Assembly: GCA_900105225.1 (NCBI GenBank)
Contig: LT629764.1
Coordinates: forward strand, 756,098-820,097
Length of the DNA: 64,000 nt
Direction of reading: 5' to 3'
DNA from: Paenibacillaceae bacterium GAS479
GTDB lineage: Bacteria > Bacillota > Bacilli > Paenibacillales > Paenibacillaceae
The translations under genes were made by a program, and so were the position numbers. Under the pieces are notes generated by a model, which saw nothing but the letters and a program-made list of their open reading frames with translations, made no database searches and had not been told where the DNA came from. Positions 29,124 to 38,603 of this stretch are shown in pieces. Numbering within the stretch: the stretch's first letter is position 1; the number at the start of each line of letters is the position of its first letter.

Positions 29124-29909
29124 ATGTGGACCTGGTTATTCCGAAATATGACGGAGCTTGGCTCTCGCAAATGGCTCTCCCGCACAACGGGCAGACTAGC
29201 CAAATCCCGAGCCAGCCGGGGCTTCATCCCCCGTTTTGCCCGCACCTATGGGATTCGCACGGAAGAGGCCGAGAAGGCTCTTGATGAATACGCGACGCTC
29301 AACGATTTTTTCACCCGACGGCTGAAGCCCGGTATGCGAGTCATCGATGACAGCCCGGACGCCGTGGCAAGTCCCGTCGATGCCTTGGTAACTGGTGCGG
29401 GCTTTATCAAAGAAGGTACAATGCTCGGCATCAAGGGACAGGATTACACAGTAGATGAGCTATTGAACCGTTCGCCGCGCACCGGCAACTACTTGAATGG
29501 ATACTATGCTGTTCTTTATCTGAGCCCGACGGATTATCACCGTATTCATGCCCCCGTGGATGGGACGATTATTGAAAGGGAACATCTTCCCGGTAAGGTT
29601 TACCCGGTCAACGAGTTCGGGCTGACCCGCATGACTCGCGTTCTCAGCCGTAACGAGCGGCTCGTTACTTATATGTCGCATGGCTCCTCTGAGCTGGCAG
29701 TAGTAAAAGTCGGCGCGTTGAATGTGAGCAGCATCCAGTATACGGAACCGCAGCGGGAGCAAGTAGTTAAGGGCGAGGAGCTCGCCTACTTTGAATTCGG
29801 TTCTACGGTCGTCCTGCTTTTCGAAAACGATAGCTTTATACCGAGAAAAGATCTCGCCGTCGGCATGAAGGTCCGCATGGGAGAGAAGCTAGGCCAGCTG
29901 GCTCGCTGA
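29124..29909 (+). CDS. psd: Phosphatidylserine decarboxylase proenzyme
   Basis: Converts phosphatidylserine to phosphatidylethanolamine. The family signatures are LNDFFTRRLKPG, ASPVDALV, LSPTDYHRIHAPVDGTI with the conserved His, and EFGSTVVLLFEND near the C-terminus. The Gly-Ser-Thr there is the self-cleavage site whose serine becomes the pyruvoyl group. The ATG at 29124 aligns with the usual N-terminus and gives 261 aa, the normal length. The alternative GTG at 29091 adds 11 residues; neither has an ideal ribosome binding site. A strong terminator follows. Confidence 0.95.
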   Translation: MWTWLFRNMTELGSRKWLSRTTGRLAKSRASRGFIPRFARTYGIRTEEAEKALDEYATLNDFFTRRLKPGMRVIDDSPDAVASPVDALVTGAGFIKEGTMLGIKGQDYTVDELLNRSPRTGNYLNGYYAVLYLSPTDYHRIHAPVDGTIIEREHLPGKVYPVNEFGLTRMTRVLSRNERLVTYMSHGSSELAVVKVGALNVSSIQYTEPQREQVVKGEELAYFEFGSTVVLLFENDSFIPRKDLAVGMKVRMGEKLGQLAR

Positions 29910-29932
29910 GCCAGCATGAAGATTCACAACCA

Positions 29933-29976
29933 CCCACTAGCCTTGTTACGGCGCAGCGCCGGACCAAGGCTAGTTT
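29933..29976. terminator. Terminator after psd
   Basis: ACTAGCCTTG and CAAGGCTAGT form the outer stem, GGCG/CGCC the inner, and TTTTG follows. Confidence 0.88.
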
Positions 29977-30006
29977 TGTAGAACAAATTTGGAAAAGGTG
30001 AACTTT

Positions 30007-31449
30007 ATGTGGAGTCCTGACCGCAATAGTGGGACAACCTTATATATGCAAATCGCGGAGCATCTGGAGCAAAAGATTCGTTGCGGAGAATTCCCTCCCG
30101 GCAGCCAGCTTCCTTCCGAAAGGAAACTGGCTGAGCAGCTCGGTGTTAACCGCAGCACAGTCGTGCTGGCTTTCAGCGAGCTTCGCTCAATCGGCTTAAT
30201 TGAAAGCCGCAGCGGAAGTGGAACTAGAGTGAGTTTAGCGGACAACGATGAGACTCCAAAACATACACCGAACTGGAGCCAATATGCAGACGACAGCAGC
30301 ATGGTCCGGAATCCGCCTTTTCTAAGAAAAATAAGCGAAGTACTACAGCAAAAACCTGAGCTTATCGATATGGCCAGTGGCCAGTTATCAGGCGATCTCG
30401 CTCCAGCCCAGGAAATTGCCGAGATTATGAGTCAGAACAGGCATATGTCCTATCTCGGTTATGACAATCCACAGGGCTACCCGCCCCTGCGGGAGGCCCT
30501 TGTCCGCTATCTCAGCCGTCACCGTGGTATCGACACGACCGAGTCATCGCTGCTGATCACTTCGGGTTCGCAGCAGTCGCTTTACTTGATCATCCGCTGT
30601 CTGCTGTCACCTGGGGACGCCGTCGCCATCGAAGATCCTTCGTACTGCTTTTCGCTGCCTATGTTCCAGACTGCAGGGCTTCGTGTGTTCCGGCTGCCCG
30701 TCGATCAGCATGGTGTGCAACCCGAGGACATTCGCCATTTGTACAAAAAGCATCGGATCAAAATGGTATTCCTCAATCCAAATTACCAGAACCCAACAGG
30801 CACTCTGCTCTCCGAGGAGCGCCGGCGCAAAGTACTGGACATCGCCAGGGAGCTTGCGCTGCCGATCATCGAAGATGATCCGTACAGCTTGACCGCCTAT
30901 GACGGTGAGCCGCCCGCTCCACTAAAGGCGCTGGACACGACCGGTTCCGTTATCTATATCGGGTCCTTCTCCAAAATCGCCGCTTCTGGCCTCAGAATCG
31001 GCTGGATGGCCGCTCCACGCGCTATTGTGGAGAGATTGGCGGATGCAAGGCAGCAGATGGACTTTGGCTTAAGCGTCATTCCACAGCAGGTCGTTGCCAC
31101 TTTTTTGGACTCGTCTCAGTTCGCCCCACATCTGGATCGTTTGCGCAGAGAACTCCAATTCAAGCGAGACCTGGTCACAGCCGCCTTGCGCAGAGAGTTT
31201 CAAGGCAGAGTGGAGTTTCTGGAGCCTCGCGGCGGAATACATCTATGGTGTAAAATGGGAGTCGATTACAACGAAAACTGGCTGCTCGAGCAATCGATCC
31301 GCAATGGTTTTGTTTTTGGTCCGGGCAGTGTCTACGGTTCAGAACCGGGCTGCCTCCGGCTTACATTTGGACGAGCGAATACCGATGATATTGATCGGGG
31401 CATTGCCGCGCTTCGAGAAGCCGCTGAGCAGTTGGATCTTCTCTTGTGA
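30007..31449 (+). CDS. MocR-family regulator (GntR helix plus aminotransferase domain)
   Basis: A 480-aa regulator. Residues 1-75 are a GntR winged helix (SGTTLYMQIAEHLEQKI, then QLPSERKLAEQLGVNRSTVV). The rest is a fold-type I aminotransferase domain (SGSQQSLYLIIRCLLSPGDA, then NPNYQNPTG). The PLP lysine is present in YIGSFSKIAASGLRIGW. The start at 30007 has AAGGTG six bases upstream; an in-frame TTG lies earlier. MocR proteins sense PLP-linked compounds and control transport or B6 genes. The target is unknown here, and no adjacent gene is clearly divergent from it. Confidence 0.9.
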   Translation: MWSPDRNSGTTLYMQIAEHLEQKIRCGEFPPGSQLPSERKLAEQLGVNRSTVVLAFSELRSIGLIESRSGSGTRVSLADNDETPKHTPNWSQYADDSSMVRNPPFLRKISEVLQQKPELIDMASGQLSGDLAPAQEIAEIMSQNRHMSYLGYDNPQGYPPLREALVRYLSRHRGIDTTESSLLITSGSQQSLYLIIRCLLSPGDAVAIEDPSYCFSLPMFQTAGLRVFRLPVDQHGVQPEDIRHLYKKHRIKMVFLNPNYQNPTGTLLSEERRRKVLDIARELALPIIEDDPYSLTAYDGEPPAPLKALDTTGSVIYIGSFSKIAASGLRIGWMAAPRAIVERLADARQQMDFGLSVIPQQVVATFLDSSQFAPHLDRLRRELQFKRDLVTAALRREFQGRVEFLEPRGGIHLWCKMGVDYNENWLLEQSIRNGFVFGPGSVYGSEPGCLRLTFGRANTDDIDRGIAALREAAEQLDLLL

Positions 31450-31459
31450 TGAAAACACA

Positions 31460-31485
31460 ATTAACCGCCTTCTCCAGAAGGCGGT
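31460..31485 (+). terminator. Terminator after the first MocR gene
   Basis: AACCGCCTTC and GAAGGCGGTT form a perfect 10-bp stem with loop TCCA, followed by CGTTTCGTTTTG. Confidence 0.85.
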
Positions 31486-31517
31486 TCGTTTCGTTTTGTT
31501 AATACAACTTCTTTCAC

Positions 31518-31712
31518 TTAAATTGCAAATAAGAGGATAATGGCGATAATGATTACACTGACCACATAAATCCAGCTTAGCCTTGCCCATTTTTTCCCAG
31601 AATGCTCGGAATAACCCGTATTTGCTTCTTTGTTGCTCTTGGATTGCCCAATCATGATCGTCGCAGCGGTTCCGGCAAGCATAACGAGAAGGATAAGAAT
31701 GATCGAACCCAT
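31518..31712 (-). CDS. Small two-helix membrane protein, 64 aa
   Basis: The start at 31712 has GGGGGA seven bases upstream. Two hydrophobic segments (IILILLVMLAGTAATIMI near residue 4 and WIYVVSVIIIAIILLFAI at the end) flank a polar Ser/Lys-rich loop. No family was recognised. It stands alone between two MocR genes. Confidence 0.65.
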   Translation of the reverse strand: MGSIILILLVMLAGTAATIMIGQSKSNKEANTGYSEHSGKKWARLSWIYVVSVIIIAIILLFAI

Positions 31713-31809
31713 ACCGGATTCCCCCTTCATTCCCTTAGAATGACCTCATTATAATGAAAGGCCCAGCGGCCAACACCATCCATTTTCAAACTTTTTGACC
31801 CATCCACTT

Positions 31810-33420
31810 CTAACTTAAACAAGCATCCGCCAGTTGCTTCATCCCTTGCTTAATTTCCTCCTCGGTTAAATGAGCAAAACCGAACAGCGCACCAGGCGCC
31901 AAACCTGGCGCCCTGTCCTCCATTGCCTGATACCGCCTGCCGTCGGCCCAGGCCAAGCCACTCTCACATGCGCGTTCCAGCAGCTGTTCGTAGTTCTCTT
32001 GGGAGCCGCCCCATACCGCATACTGATGCAGGCCAGCATGGGCTGGCCGCCAATGGAAAGGCTTGCCCGGCAGCGATTCCAGTCCATGATGCAGCGCTGC
32101 AAGACGGCGTCTGTACTCTCTGCGGATGCGTCCCAGATGTCGGGCATAGCGGCCTTCCTGTATGAACCGGGCCATTGCCAGCTGCTCAAGCTGCCCGGAT
32201 GCATAGGGTTCGTAAAAGGTTTTAGCCCGGACTAGTCGCGGCACGAGCCAAGCCGGTGCAACTATATAGCCGATGCGAAGCCCGCTGTACATCGTGCGTG
32301 AAAAGCTGCCCAGGTAGATGACGCGACCGCTGCGATCAAGCGATTTGAGCGGCTCTCCGGGTCGGCCGGTATAACGGAATTCTCCGTCATAGTCATCCTC
32401 TAGCAGCAGCGCCCCTCGCTTCTCTGCCCAAGCTAGCAGCTCCGATCGTCTGGACGCTGGCAGCACAGCTCCTGTTGGAAACTGCCGATTCGGAGTCACC
32501 GCAGCGAGCACGGCATCCCAATCGCCAGGAATGATGCCATGCTCATCCACTTCGGCATGAATGATCGAAGCACCAGCTGCGATCACAGATTCCTTGATAC
32601 CGGTATAACAAGGATTTTCCAAAACAATGGCGCTTCCTGGGCCAGCCAGCATTTGCAAAATAAGAGCAAGCCCCTGCTTGGATCCGCTGGTGATCACAAT
32701 TTCCGCTGGATCGGCGGAAATTCCTCTTTCCCTCAGCAGCATGGAGGCTATCGCTTTGCGCAATCGCAAGCTCCCAACGCCGGGCTCCTCCCGATAACCG
32801 TCCTCCATCGGCCGTTCCAGCGAGTCCCGCACGGCGGCATGCAGGGACTGCTTCCATTCTCGAGTAGGAAACAGTCGGAAATCCGTCTGTCCCGAGGCAA
32901 ACAGCGAGTTGGTTCGCCCTGGCAGCGGCTCCTCCGATTGTTCTGTTTTAACGACTGGCATCCGTTCCCTTCCTGTTGAGCCTTCGATTCCGCCGGAAGA
33001 AGTTCTCCCCGGATAGAGAGTTCCAACCGCCTCCAAGCGGCGGTACCATTCGCTCATTACGAAAGATGGGCTAGCGGAGCATTCGGGCGACCTTAAGGAG
33101 TAGCTTCCGGAGTCAACTTCCTCTTTTCCGGTAACGTCATGCGCCTCAGCTCGTCCTCCAGCAACGGATCGGCGAAAGGCTACATAGGTCCCGCTTCCCT
33201 GCTCGCCCCGTACATAACCTTCGGCATATAACATATCGTAAACCTGACTTACCGTACCTCGGGAAAGGCCGTACAACTCCGCAAGTTTGCGCGAGCTTGG
33301 CAGCCGCTCACCGCTAGGAAGAGTACCATTCAGAATAAGCTCCTTGAGCGATTCATATAGGGCTTCCCTTTTACTGGCACTCTGCTCCAGCCTTCTTTCA
33401 TAAGGTAGCCTGATGTCCAT
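31810..33420 (-). CDS. MocR-family regulator with Arg at the PLP-lysine position
   Basis: A 536-aa GntR/aminotransferase fusion regulator. The winged helix is at residues 15-85 (LILNGTLPSGERLPSSRKL, then GLSRGTVSQVYDMLYAEGYV), followed by a long polar linker of about 90 residues. The aminotransferase-like domain is SGSKQGLALILQMLAGPGSA, LLLEDDYDGEFRY, then LGSFSRTMYSGLRIGY. The Lys that normally binds PLP (as in SFSK of the other MocR in this window) is Arg here, coded CGC. It can therefore not form the usual internal aldimine. It is divergent from a PNPOx-like flavoprotein, and a PdxR-type box lies between them. That gene is the likely target. Confidence 0.9.
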   Translation of the reverse strand: MDIRLPYERRLEQSASKREALYESLKELILNGTLPSGERLPSSRKLAELYGLSRGTVSQVYDMLYAEGYVRGEQGSGTYVAFRRSVAGGRAEAHDVTGKEEVDSGSYSLRSPECSASPSFVMSEWYRRLEAVGTLYPGRTSSGGIEGSTGRERMPVVKTEQSEEPLPGRTNSLFASGQTDFRLFPTREWKQSLHAAVRDSLERPMEDGYREEPGVGSLRLRKAIASMLLRERGISADPAEIVITSGSKQGLALILQMLAGPGSAIVLENPCYTGIKESVIAAGASIIHAEVDEHGIIPGDWDAVLAAVTPNRQFPTGAVLPASRRSELLAWAEKRGALLLEDDYDGEFRYTGRPGEPLKSLDRSGRVIYLGSFSRTMYSGLRIGYIVAPAWLVPRLVRAKTFYEPYASGQLEQLAMARFIQEGRYARHLGRIRREYRRRLAALHHGLESLPGKPFHWRPAHAGLHQYAVWGGSQENYEQLLERACESGLAWADGRRYQAMEDRAPGLAPGALFGFAHLTEEEIKQGMKQLADACLS

Positions 33421-33448
33421 TTCTGATCCCCCTTGTTGAGTTCCCCCT

Positions 33449-33459
33449 AAAGTGGTCTA
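33449..33459. promoter_or_regulatory. Candidate MocR/PdxR box
   Basis: AAAGTGGTCTA matches the PdxR site that I recall from Corynebacterium (AAAGTGGW(-/T)CTA). It is in the divergent region between the MocR gene and the PNPOx-like gene. Confidence 0.5.
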
Positions 33460-33572
33460 TTCAAATTATTAAAAATCGGATCTTCTTATATTACCAATTC
33501 CTCTTTAATGTAAACCTTAAGTGACAAGGCCACAAGAGAATACGAGCATAGGCTCCAGGGGGATGATTCCGT

Positions 33573-34214
33573 ATGAGAAGAAAAGAATTCGATGAAACCC
33601 GCGACAGCGCAGAGCTTCAGCAGTTTTTGCATGAGATGAGCTTCGGCTTTTTGGCAGCCGTCCGTCCGGATGGCTCACCTGGCATAACGCCGCTGAACTT
33701 CGTTTACCTGAATGGTCATATTTATTTTCATGGCAGCCGTGCTGGGGAGAAAATGAAAAGTTTGAAGGCGAATCAAGAAGTTTCTTTCTGCGTTGCCCGA
33801 GAATATGCGCTTATCCCGTCCTATTACATTGACGATTCAGAGCTTGCCTGTCCGGCAACGGCCTACTTCAAGTCGGTGCTGCTACGGGGCACAGCCGCTC
33901 CTGTTGAGGATCTCGTCGAAAAAGCAGAAGCTCTGCAAGCTATGATGGCCAAGCTCCAGCCGGAAGGCGGGCATTTGCCGATTGCTGCGGATGACGAGAG
34001 GTACCGGGGCAATTTGAAAGGTGTAGCCGTCGTCCGGCTGACCGTATCGGAGCTGAGCGCGAAGTTCAAGTTCGGGCAGAATCTCAAGGAGGAAGCACGC
34101 GAGAAGCTCGCCGATAAGCTGGAGCAAAGAGGCTGCCCATTCGATCACGAGACAGCTGGGCTGATGCGTAAATATGCTCCTGCAGCAAGCGGTCAGGATG
34201 AGGCGTTGGAATGA
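33573..34214 (+). CDS. PNPOx-like FMN-binding protein
   Basis: A 213-aa protein of the pyridoxamine-5'-phosphate-oxidase split-barrel superfamily, closest in layout to the Nim-like group. Landmarks are FGFLAAVRPDGSPGITPLNF, IYFHGSRAGEKMKSL, VSFCVAREYALIPSYY and VLLRGTAAPVED. GGGGG precedes the ATG by about nine bases. It is divergent from the Arg-type MocR gene, which suggests MocR control and a B6-related or reductive role. Whether it oxidises PNP cannot be decided: the group also holds nitroreductase-like and heme-handling proteins. A bidirectional terminator follows. Confidence 0.85.
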   Translation: MRRKEFDETRDSAELQQFLHEMSFGFLAAVRPDGSPGITPLNFVYLNGHIYFHGSRAGEKMKSLKANQEVSFCVAREYALIPSYYIDDSELACPATAYFKSVLLRGTAAPVEDLVEKAEALQAMMAKLQPEGGHLPIAADDERYRGNLKGVAVVRLTVSELSAKFKFGQNLKEEAREKLADKLEQRGCPFDHETAGLMRKYAPAASGQDEALE

Positions 34215-34228
34215 TAGAAACATTGAAT

Positions 34229-34275
34229 TCAAAAAGCTCCGCTCCCACCCGAAGGTGAGAACGGAGCTTTTGCAT
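34229..34275. terminator. Bidirectional terminator
   Basis: AAAAAGCTCCG and CGGAGCTTTT with inner CACC/GGTG pairing separate the PNPOx-like gene from the convergent SLH nucleotidase. Confidence 0.88.
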
Positions 34276-34287
34276 TGAGCAGTTGAA

Positions 34288-37200
34288 TTAAGCTGTTTCC
34301 GCAAGCATGCGGGAAAGGATAACGGCCGCTTGAGCGCGGGTAGCTAGACCTTTTGGAGCGAAGGAATCTTCGTCCATGCCATTCAGAATACCACTGCTCA
34401 CGAGCTGAGCAACGGCGTCTTGAGCATAGGAAGCGATTTTTGCCTTGTCCTCGAATTTGGCCAGTGCGGCTTTTTTATCAACCGTCTGCTGCTTGTCGAG
34501 GTACTTGAGGACGTTATTGATCATAATCGCCATTTCCTCACGAGTGATGTCACGGCTTGGCTCAAACTTGCCATTGCCGCTGCCTTTGACGAAGCCAGCC
34601 TTCACAGCGATGGCAATGGAGTCTTCATACCATGCGCCTGATTTTACATCAGAGAAGGAAGCCGAAGACGTTGAGTTAGTCAGGCCGAGAGCGCGAACGA
34701 TCATCGTAACGAATTGTGCACGCGTAACCTCTTCAGCTGGAGCAAACTTGCCGTCTGTCATGCCTTTGATGATGCCTTTTGCCGTCAATTCTTCAATTGC
34801 TGCTTTGGCCCAAGCCAAATGAGCAATGTCACTGAAGACCGGAACTGGCGTTGGCGTTGCGCTAGGTGCAGGCGTAGCCGAAGGACTAGCAGTTGGTGCT
34901 GGTGTTGCCGTTGGTGTTGGGTACCAAGGCGACGGTGTTTCAGACGGCGTTGTAGCTTTAATGTTCGTAATACGTCCTTCAACTTTAGCCGTAATTGCGC
35001 CTTTATTAAACTTAGCGATTACATAGTTGGTGAAGCCTTTCAAATCGCTGTCTCCAACAACTTTGTTCGATGCCTCAGTTAATACTTTGTAGTTGTCACC
35101 GCCGCCTGCCATGAAATCATTGACAACGGCTGTATACGTTTTGTTCTCTTCGATCGGCGTTCCATTTTCGGTCGTAAGGCTTGTGATGCGGCTTTCAACC
35201 GGAAGATTGAAGTCAGCCGTATATTTCAGACCGGAAATTTGTAGAGTTTTAGTATTAGGCGTTCCGTTCGCGTTCAGACCCCATTGCTGCTTGAGCAGCG
35301 TCTTGACTTGCGCGCCAGTCAGGGTCAGCTTAACGAGCATGTTTCCGAACGGTTGGACTTTTGCCAGATCACCATAAGTAATCGAGCCTTTAGGCAAATC
35401 GGCGCGGATACCGCCCGGGTTCATGAAGGCAAAATCCGCTGCTGCCGTATAACCTTCGAAGGCAGCATTACGCATCGCATCAGCAATCAGGTTGCCGAGC
35501 GCAGATTCATTGTTGTATGCATCCGTGCGTGTAATCGTACCATCCGTCGTGCCAACAGATTCTGTCAGCTCGGGATGTTTGTCGATGTAGGACTTGACGA
35601 GATCCAGTGTTGCTTGATCTGGAGTCATACCTTCATGGAATGTTGTTTTAACTTCAGCCGATTTAGCTTTTACATCGCCAGTTTTAGGATCGATGATCAG
35701 CTTAATATCATCGTAAGCAGATCCGTAAGAATAGGCTTGTACAATCAGCTTGCCGTTAACGACTTGATTCGCAAATGCATGATCATCGCCAGCGACGATA
35801 ACGTCAACTGGTGAATCCGCAGACAGCTTGTTAGCCAGGTCAACCGATTCTCCAACGGTTACATCCTTGCCATCCACCTTGGAAGTTTTAGCAGGATCAT
35901 GCGCCAGAACAACAATCGTTTCTACACCTTGCGCTTGCAGCTCAGCCGCATATTTGTTGACTGCTTCAGCTTCTTCATCAGCCGACAGGAATTTCACTCC
36001 AGCCGTACCGGATGGAGAAACTTTGTTTGGCGTTGCTTTGGTAACAAGACCAATGAAGCCGATTTTGACTCCGCCCACCTCTTTAATAACATAAGGAGAG
36101 ATGAGTGGTTTATTCGTAGTGGTGTCGATGACGTTGGCATTCACATAGTCGAAGTCAACTCCGCCATGCACAATATTACCGTCCTTAGGATCTTTGCCAC
36201 CGTAGATCTGAGCTTTCAATGCCGCAATACCTTGGTCGAATTCATGGTTACCGAGGGAGCCGACATCAAACTGCATCATGTTCATCCATTCCAGCGTCGG
36301 TTTGTCGCGCTCAAGAGCGGATACCGGTGCTGAAGCGCCGACCGAATCGCCGTTGTGGAACAGAAGCATATTCTCATATTGCTCACGAGCTTTTTTCACA
36401 TGAGCCGCCACGTAAGCTGCTGTTCCAGCAGGCTTACCGCTTACTGTGGATACTGTATCCATCTGGCCGTGGAAGTCATTAACACCGATCAGGTGGACTT
36501 CTACGTCAGAAGTCGGAGCAGGAGCATCTTGTTTCACGTTGATATTGAACACTCCGAAAACGCCTGAGGACTTGGCTTCCGTTGTATTCGTGTACTTGAT
36601 TTTATTAGAATCCGTAATTGCTGCTGCTGCTTCCGGCGCTGTCGTGAACGTTACATTGACGTTGCCTTTAATAGGAGCGATGGACCAATTTCCGTCTGCG
36701 GAAGGATTAATTGTGCCAGTTTCAGCAATGTAATCCATCAATACTTGACGATTTTCATTCTGAGAATCCACTACAAGCTGGGATCCTTTTAATCCAGGGA
36801 AGTTGCCGCCGCCCCCTGCACGGTAGTTGTTCGTTACAACAACAAATTCTTGCTCAGGATCAACCGGCTGTCCATTATAAGACAGATCTACTATCCGGCT
36901 GCTGGAAGCATTGATCAGGGCGCCTTCCTTGTTGTATTTTGGCATTTTCGTGACATCGATTTTGTAAGTCACGCCATCGATGACATCAAAGTTGAAAACG
37001 GCGAAGTCTGGATTGAGCAAAGGCTGTGCCGTAGATTTGCGCGGCGAGATCGTGTTAAATGCGCCTGCGCTCATTTCTAGCCACTCTTTTACTACGGAAC
37101 CTTTGATTTTTACTGCTTTAAGCGTATTGTCATACAAATATAGATCAGCAGCGCTGCGAATGGTAAGGGCGCCTGCCGCAATATTTGTATATTCTTGAGG

Positions 37201-38565
37201 ACCATTGCGTCCTGCCTTGAACGGAGCGCCTACGCTAAGGATTGGCAGATCTTTATATACAGAATTCGTTACGTTCAACTGGTTTTGTACAAACCATTTT
37301 TGAGCGTTGGTAACAACCTGAACAGTCGGATCGTCCTGCACCATGGCAAAGAAACTGTTCATCGGCTTGCTAGTTTGGCCGATTTCAGTATTGGTGTAAG
37401 CAATCGTCTTGTTATGCGCATCCTGGACCAGATTTGTGATATCTGGATCTGGCTCTAATCCATTAATGGAGCGAGTCGAGGATTGCGAGTTGGCAACCGA
37501 CCAATGTCCGTTCGTCTCTACCAATTCAAGATCGATCAGGCCGAGATATCCACCGCCGTAGCCAGCTTGAACGGCTGGTACGCCATTAATTTGACCTTTA
37601 ACGTTGTCTACGACAGCTTGGTCATTGTTGTAAGGAAGCTTCGTCACCGGATCTTTGAACAAGGAATCCAGCGCATCGTTGTTACCGTTTGTAGGGAAGG
37701 CTTTATGCGTGTGGGAGAACGTAATTGCGTCAATGCCATCCACTTTGCTGAGCGCATTGATCGCATTTTCACTGAAATCGCCCTCTTGTGAGTTGACGTC
37801 AAAGCCGGTATGCGCCATAGCAATGACGATATCTGCTCCGGCTGCCCGCATCTCCGCTACATTAGCGCGCGCTTGGGCCGCGATATCTTTAGTATAGTAA
37901 TCGCTTCCCAGATGAGCCTTGTCCCACTCCGTAATTTGCGGGGTGACAAGTCCGAGTACGCCGACATCAACCGTCTGGTTGGCGCCCTGCTCATCTTTAA
38001 ATGTTTTGTGGAGAATTTTATAAGGCTCGAAAGCCTGAAGATTTGTATCGGTTTTGTATACGTTTGCAGATACATACGGGAAGTCCGCTTTTCCGTAAGT
38101 ATCCTTGAGGAAGTTGATGCCATAGTTGAATTCATGATTGCCGAGTGCAGCTGCATCATAGCCCATTTTGTTCATAGCAGCAATCATCGGATGAGTTCCT
38201 GGAGTTTTGTTTACCTTAGCCATGTAGGTACCGAGAGGCGTACCTTGAATGAGATCACCGTTGTCGAGCAAAAGCTTGTTTTGCTTCTTATCCCCTAGCT
38301 CATTTACCGAATTTTTCACCAACGTCGCCAGGCGGTCGATGCCGATAACTTTAGACGCAGCTTTATCCGGAGCCTTAAAGTAATCATAGCCCATGACATT
38401 GGTATGAAGATCGGTCGTGCTCATGATCCGCAGCTTGACCACAGGATCTGCCGCAGCCTCAGCTTCTCCTGCAAACAGGAAAGCTCCGCCTAACACTTGC
38501 GCGGACAGCACAGATGCCGCCAGCACGGATGCCGTCGGTTTGTTCCATTTCGGACTCCATCTCAT
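34288..38565 (-). CDS. SLH-anchored double 5'-nucleotidase/2',3'-cyclic phosphodiesterase
   Basis: A 1425-aa surface enzyme, like YfkN but with an S-layer anchor. Residues 1-38 are a signal peptide (SVLAASVLSAQVLGG, ending AEAAA). The first calcineurin-like metallophosphatase unit has IMSTTDLHTN, LLLDNGDLIQG, LGNHEFNYG and FSHTHK, then its 5'-nucleotidase C-terminal domain. A second full unit starts near residue 690 with LIGVNDFHGQ, LGNHEFDQG, IVAGDDHAF and MNPGGIRADLPKG. A Pro/Thr/Ala linker at about 1200-1240 leads to three SLH domains (VFSDIAHLAWAKAAIEELT and two more) up to the end. It should release phosphate from extracellular nucleotides and 2',3'-cyclic phosphates. The promoter carries an 11-bp-phased Pho-box-like element. 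Confidence 0.95.
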   Translation of the reverse strand: MRWSPKWNKPTASVLAASVLSAQVLGGAFLFAGEAEAAADPVVKLRIMSTTDLHTNVMGYDYFKAPDKAASKVIGIDRLATLVKNSVNELGDKKQNKLLLDNGDLIQGTPLGTYMAKVNKTPGTHPMIAAMNKMGYDAAALGNHEFNYGINFLKDTYGKADFPYVSANVYKTDTNLQAFEPYKILHKTFKDEQGANQTVDVGVLGLVTPQITEWDKAHLGSDYYTKDIAAQARANVAEMRAAGADIVIAMAHTGFDVNSQEGDFSENAINALSKVDGIDAITFSHTHKAFPTNGNNDALDSLFKDPVTKLPYNNDQAVVDNVKGQINGVPAVQAGYGGGYLGLIDLELVETNGHWSVANSQSSTRSINGLEPDPDITNLVQDAHNKTIAYTNTEIGQTSKPMNSFFAMVQDDPTVQVVTNAQKWFVQNQLNVTNSVYKDLPILSVGAPFKAGRNGPQEYTNIAAGALTIRSAADLYLYDNTLKAVKIKGSVVKEWLEMSAGAFNTISPRKSTAQPLLNPDFAVFNFDVIDGVTYKIDVTKMPKYNKEGALINASSSRIVDLSYNGQPVDPEQEFVVVTNNYRAGGGGNFPGLKGSQLVVDSQNENRQVLMDYIAETGTINPSADGNWSIAPIKGNVNVTFTTAPEAAAAITDSNKIKYTNTTEAKSSGVFGVFNINVKQDAPAPTSDVEVHLIGVNDFHGQMDTVSTVSGKPAGTAAYVAAHVKKAREQYENMLLFHNGDSVGASAPVSALERDKPTLEWMNMMQFDVGSLGNHEFDQGIAALKAQIYGGKDPKDGNIVHGGVDFDYVNANVIDTTTNKPLISPYVIKEVGGVKIGFIGLVTKATPNKVSPSGTAGVKFLSADEEAEAVNKYAAELQAQGVETIVVLAHDPAKTSKVDGKDVTVGESVDLANKLSADSPVDVIVAGDDHAFANQVVNGKLIVQAYSYGSAYDDIKLIIDPKTGDVKAKSAEVKTTFHEGMTPDQATLDLVKSYIDKHPELTESVGTTDGTITRTDAYNNESALGNLIADAMRNAAFEGYTAAADFAFMNPGGIRADLPKGSITYGDLAKVQPFGNMLVKLTLTGAQVKTLLKQQWGLNANGTPNTKTLQISGLKYTADFNLPVESRITSLTTENGTPIEENKTYTAVVNDFMAGGGDNYKVLTEASNKVVGDSDLKGFTNYVIAKFNKGAITAKVEGRITNIKATTPSETPSPWYPTPTATPAPTASPSATPAPSATPTPVPVFSDIAHLAWAKAAIEELTAKGIIKGMTDGKFAPAEEVTRAQFVTMIVRALGLTNSTSSASFSDVKSGAWYEDSIAIAVKAGFVKGSGNGKFEPSRDITREEMAIMINNVLKYLDKQQTVDKKAALAKFEDKAKIASYAQDAVAQLVSSGILNGMDEDSFAPKGLATRAQAAVILSRMLAETA

Positions 38566-38603
38566 CTTTAATGAATCCTCCCTTTTTCATTTCGTACTTC
38601 GAC

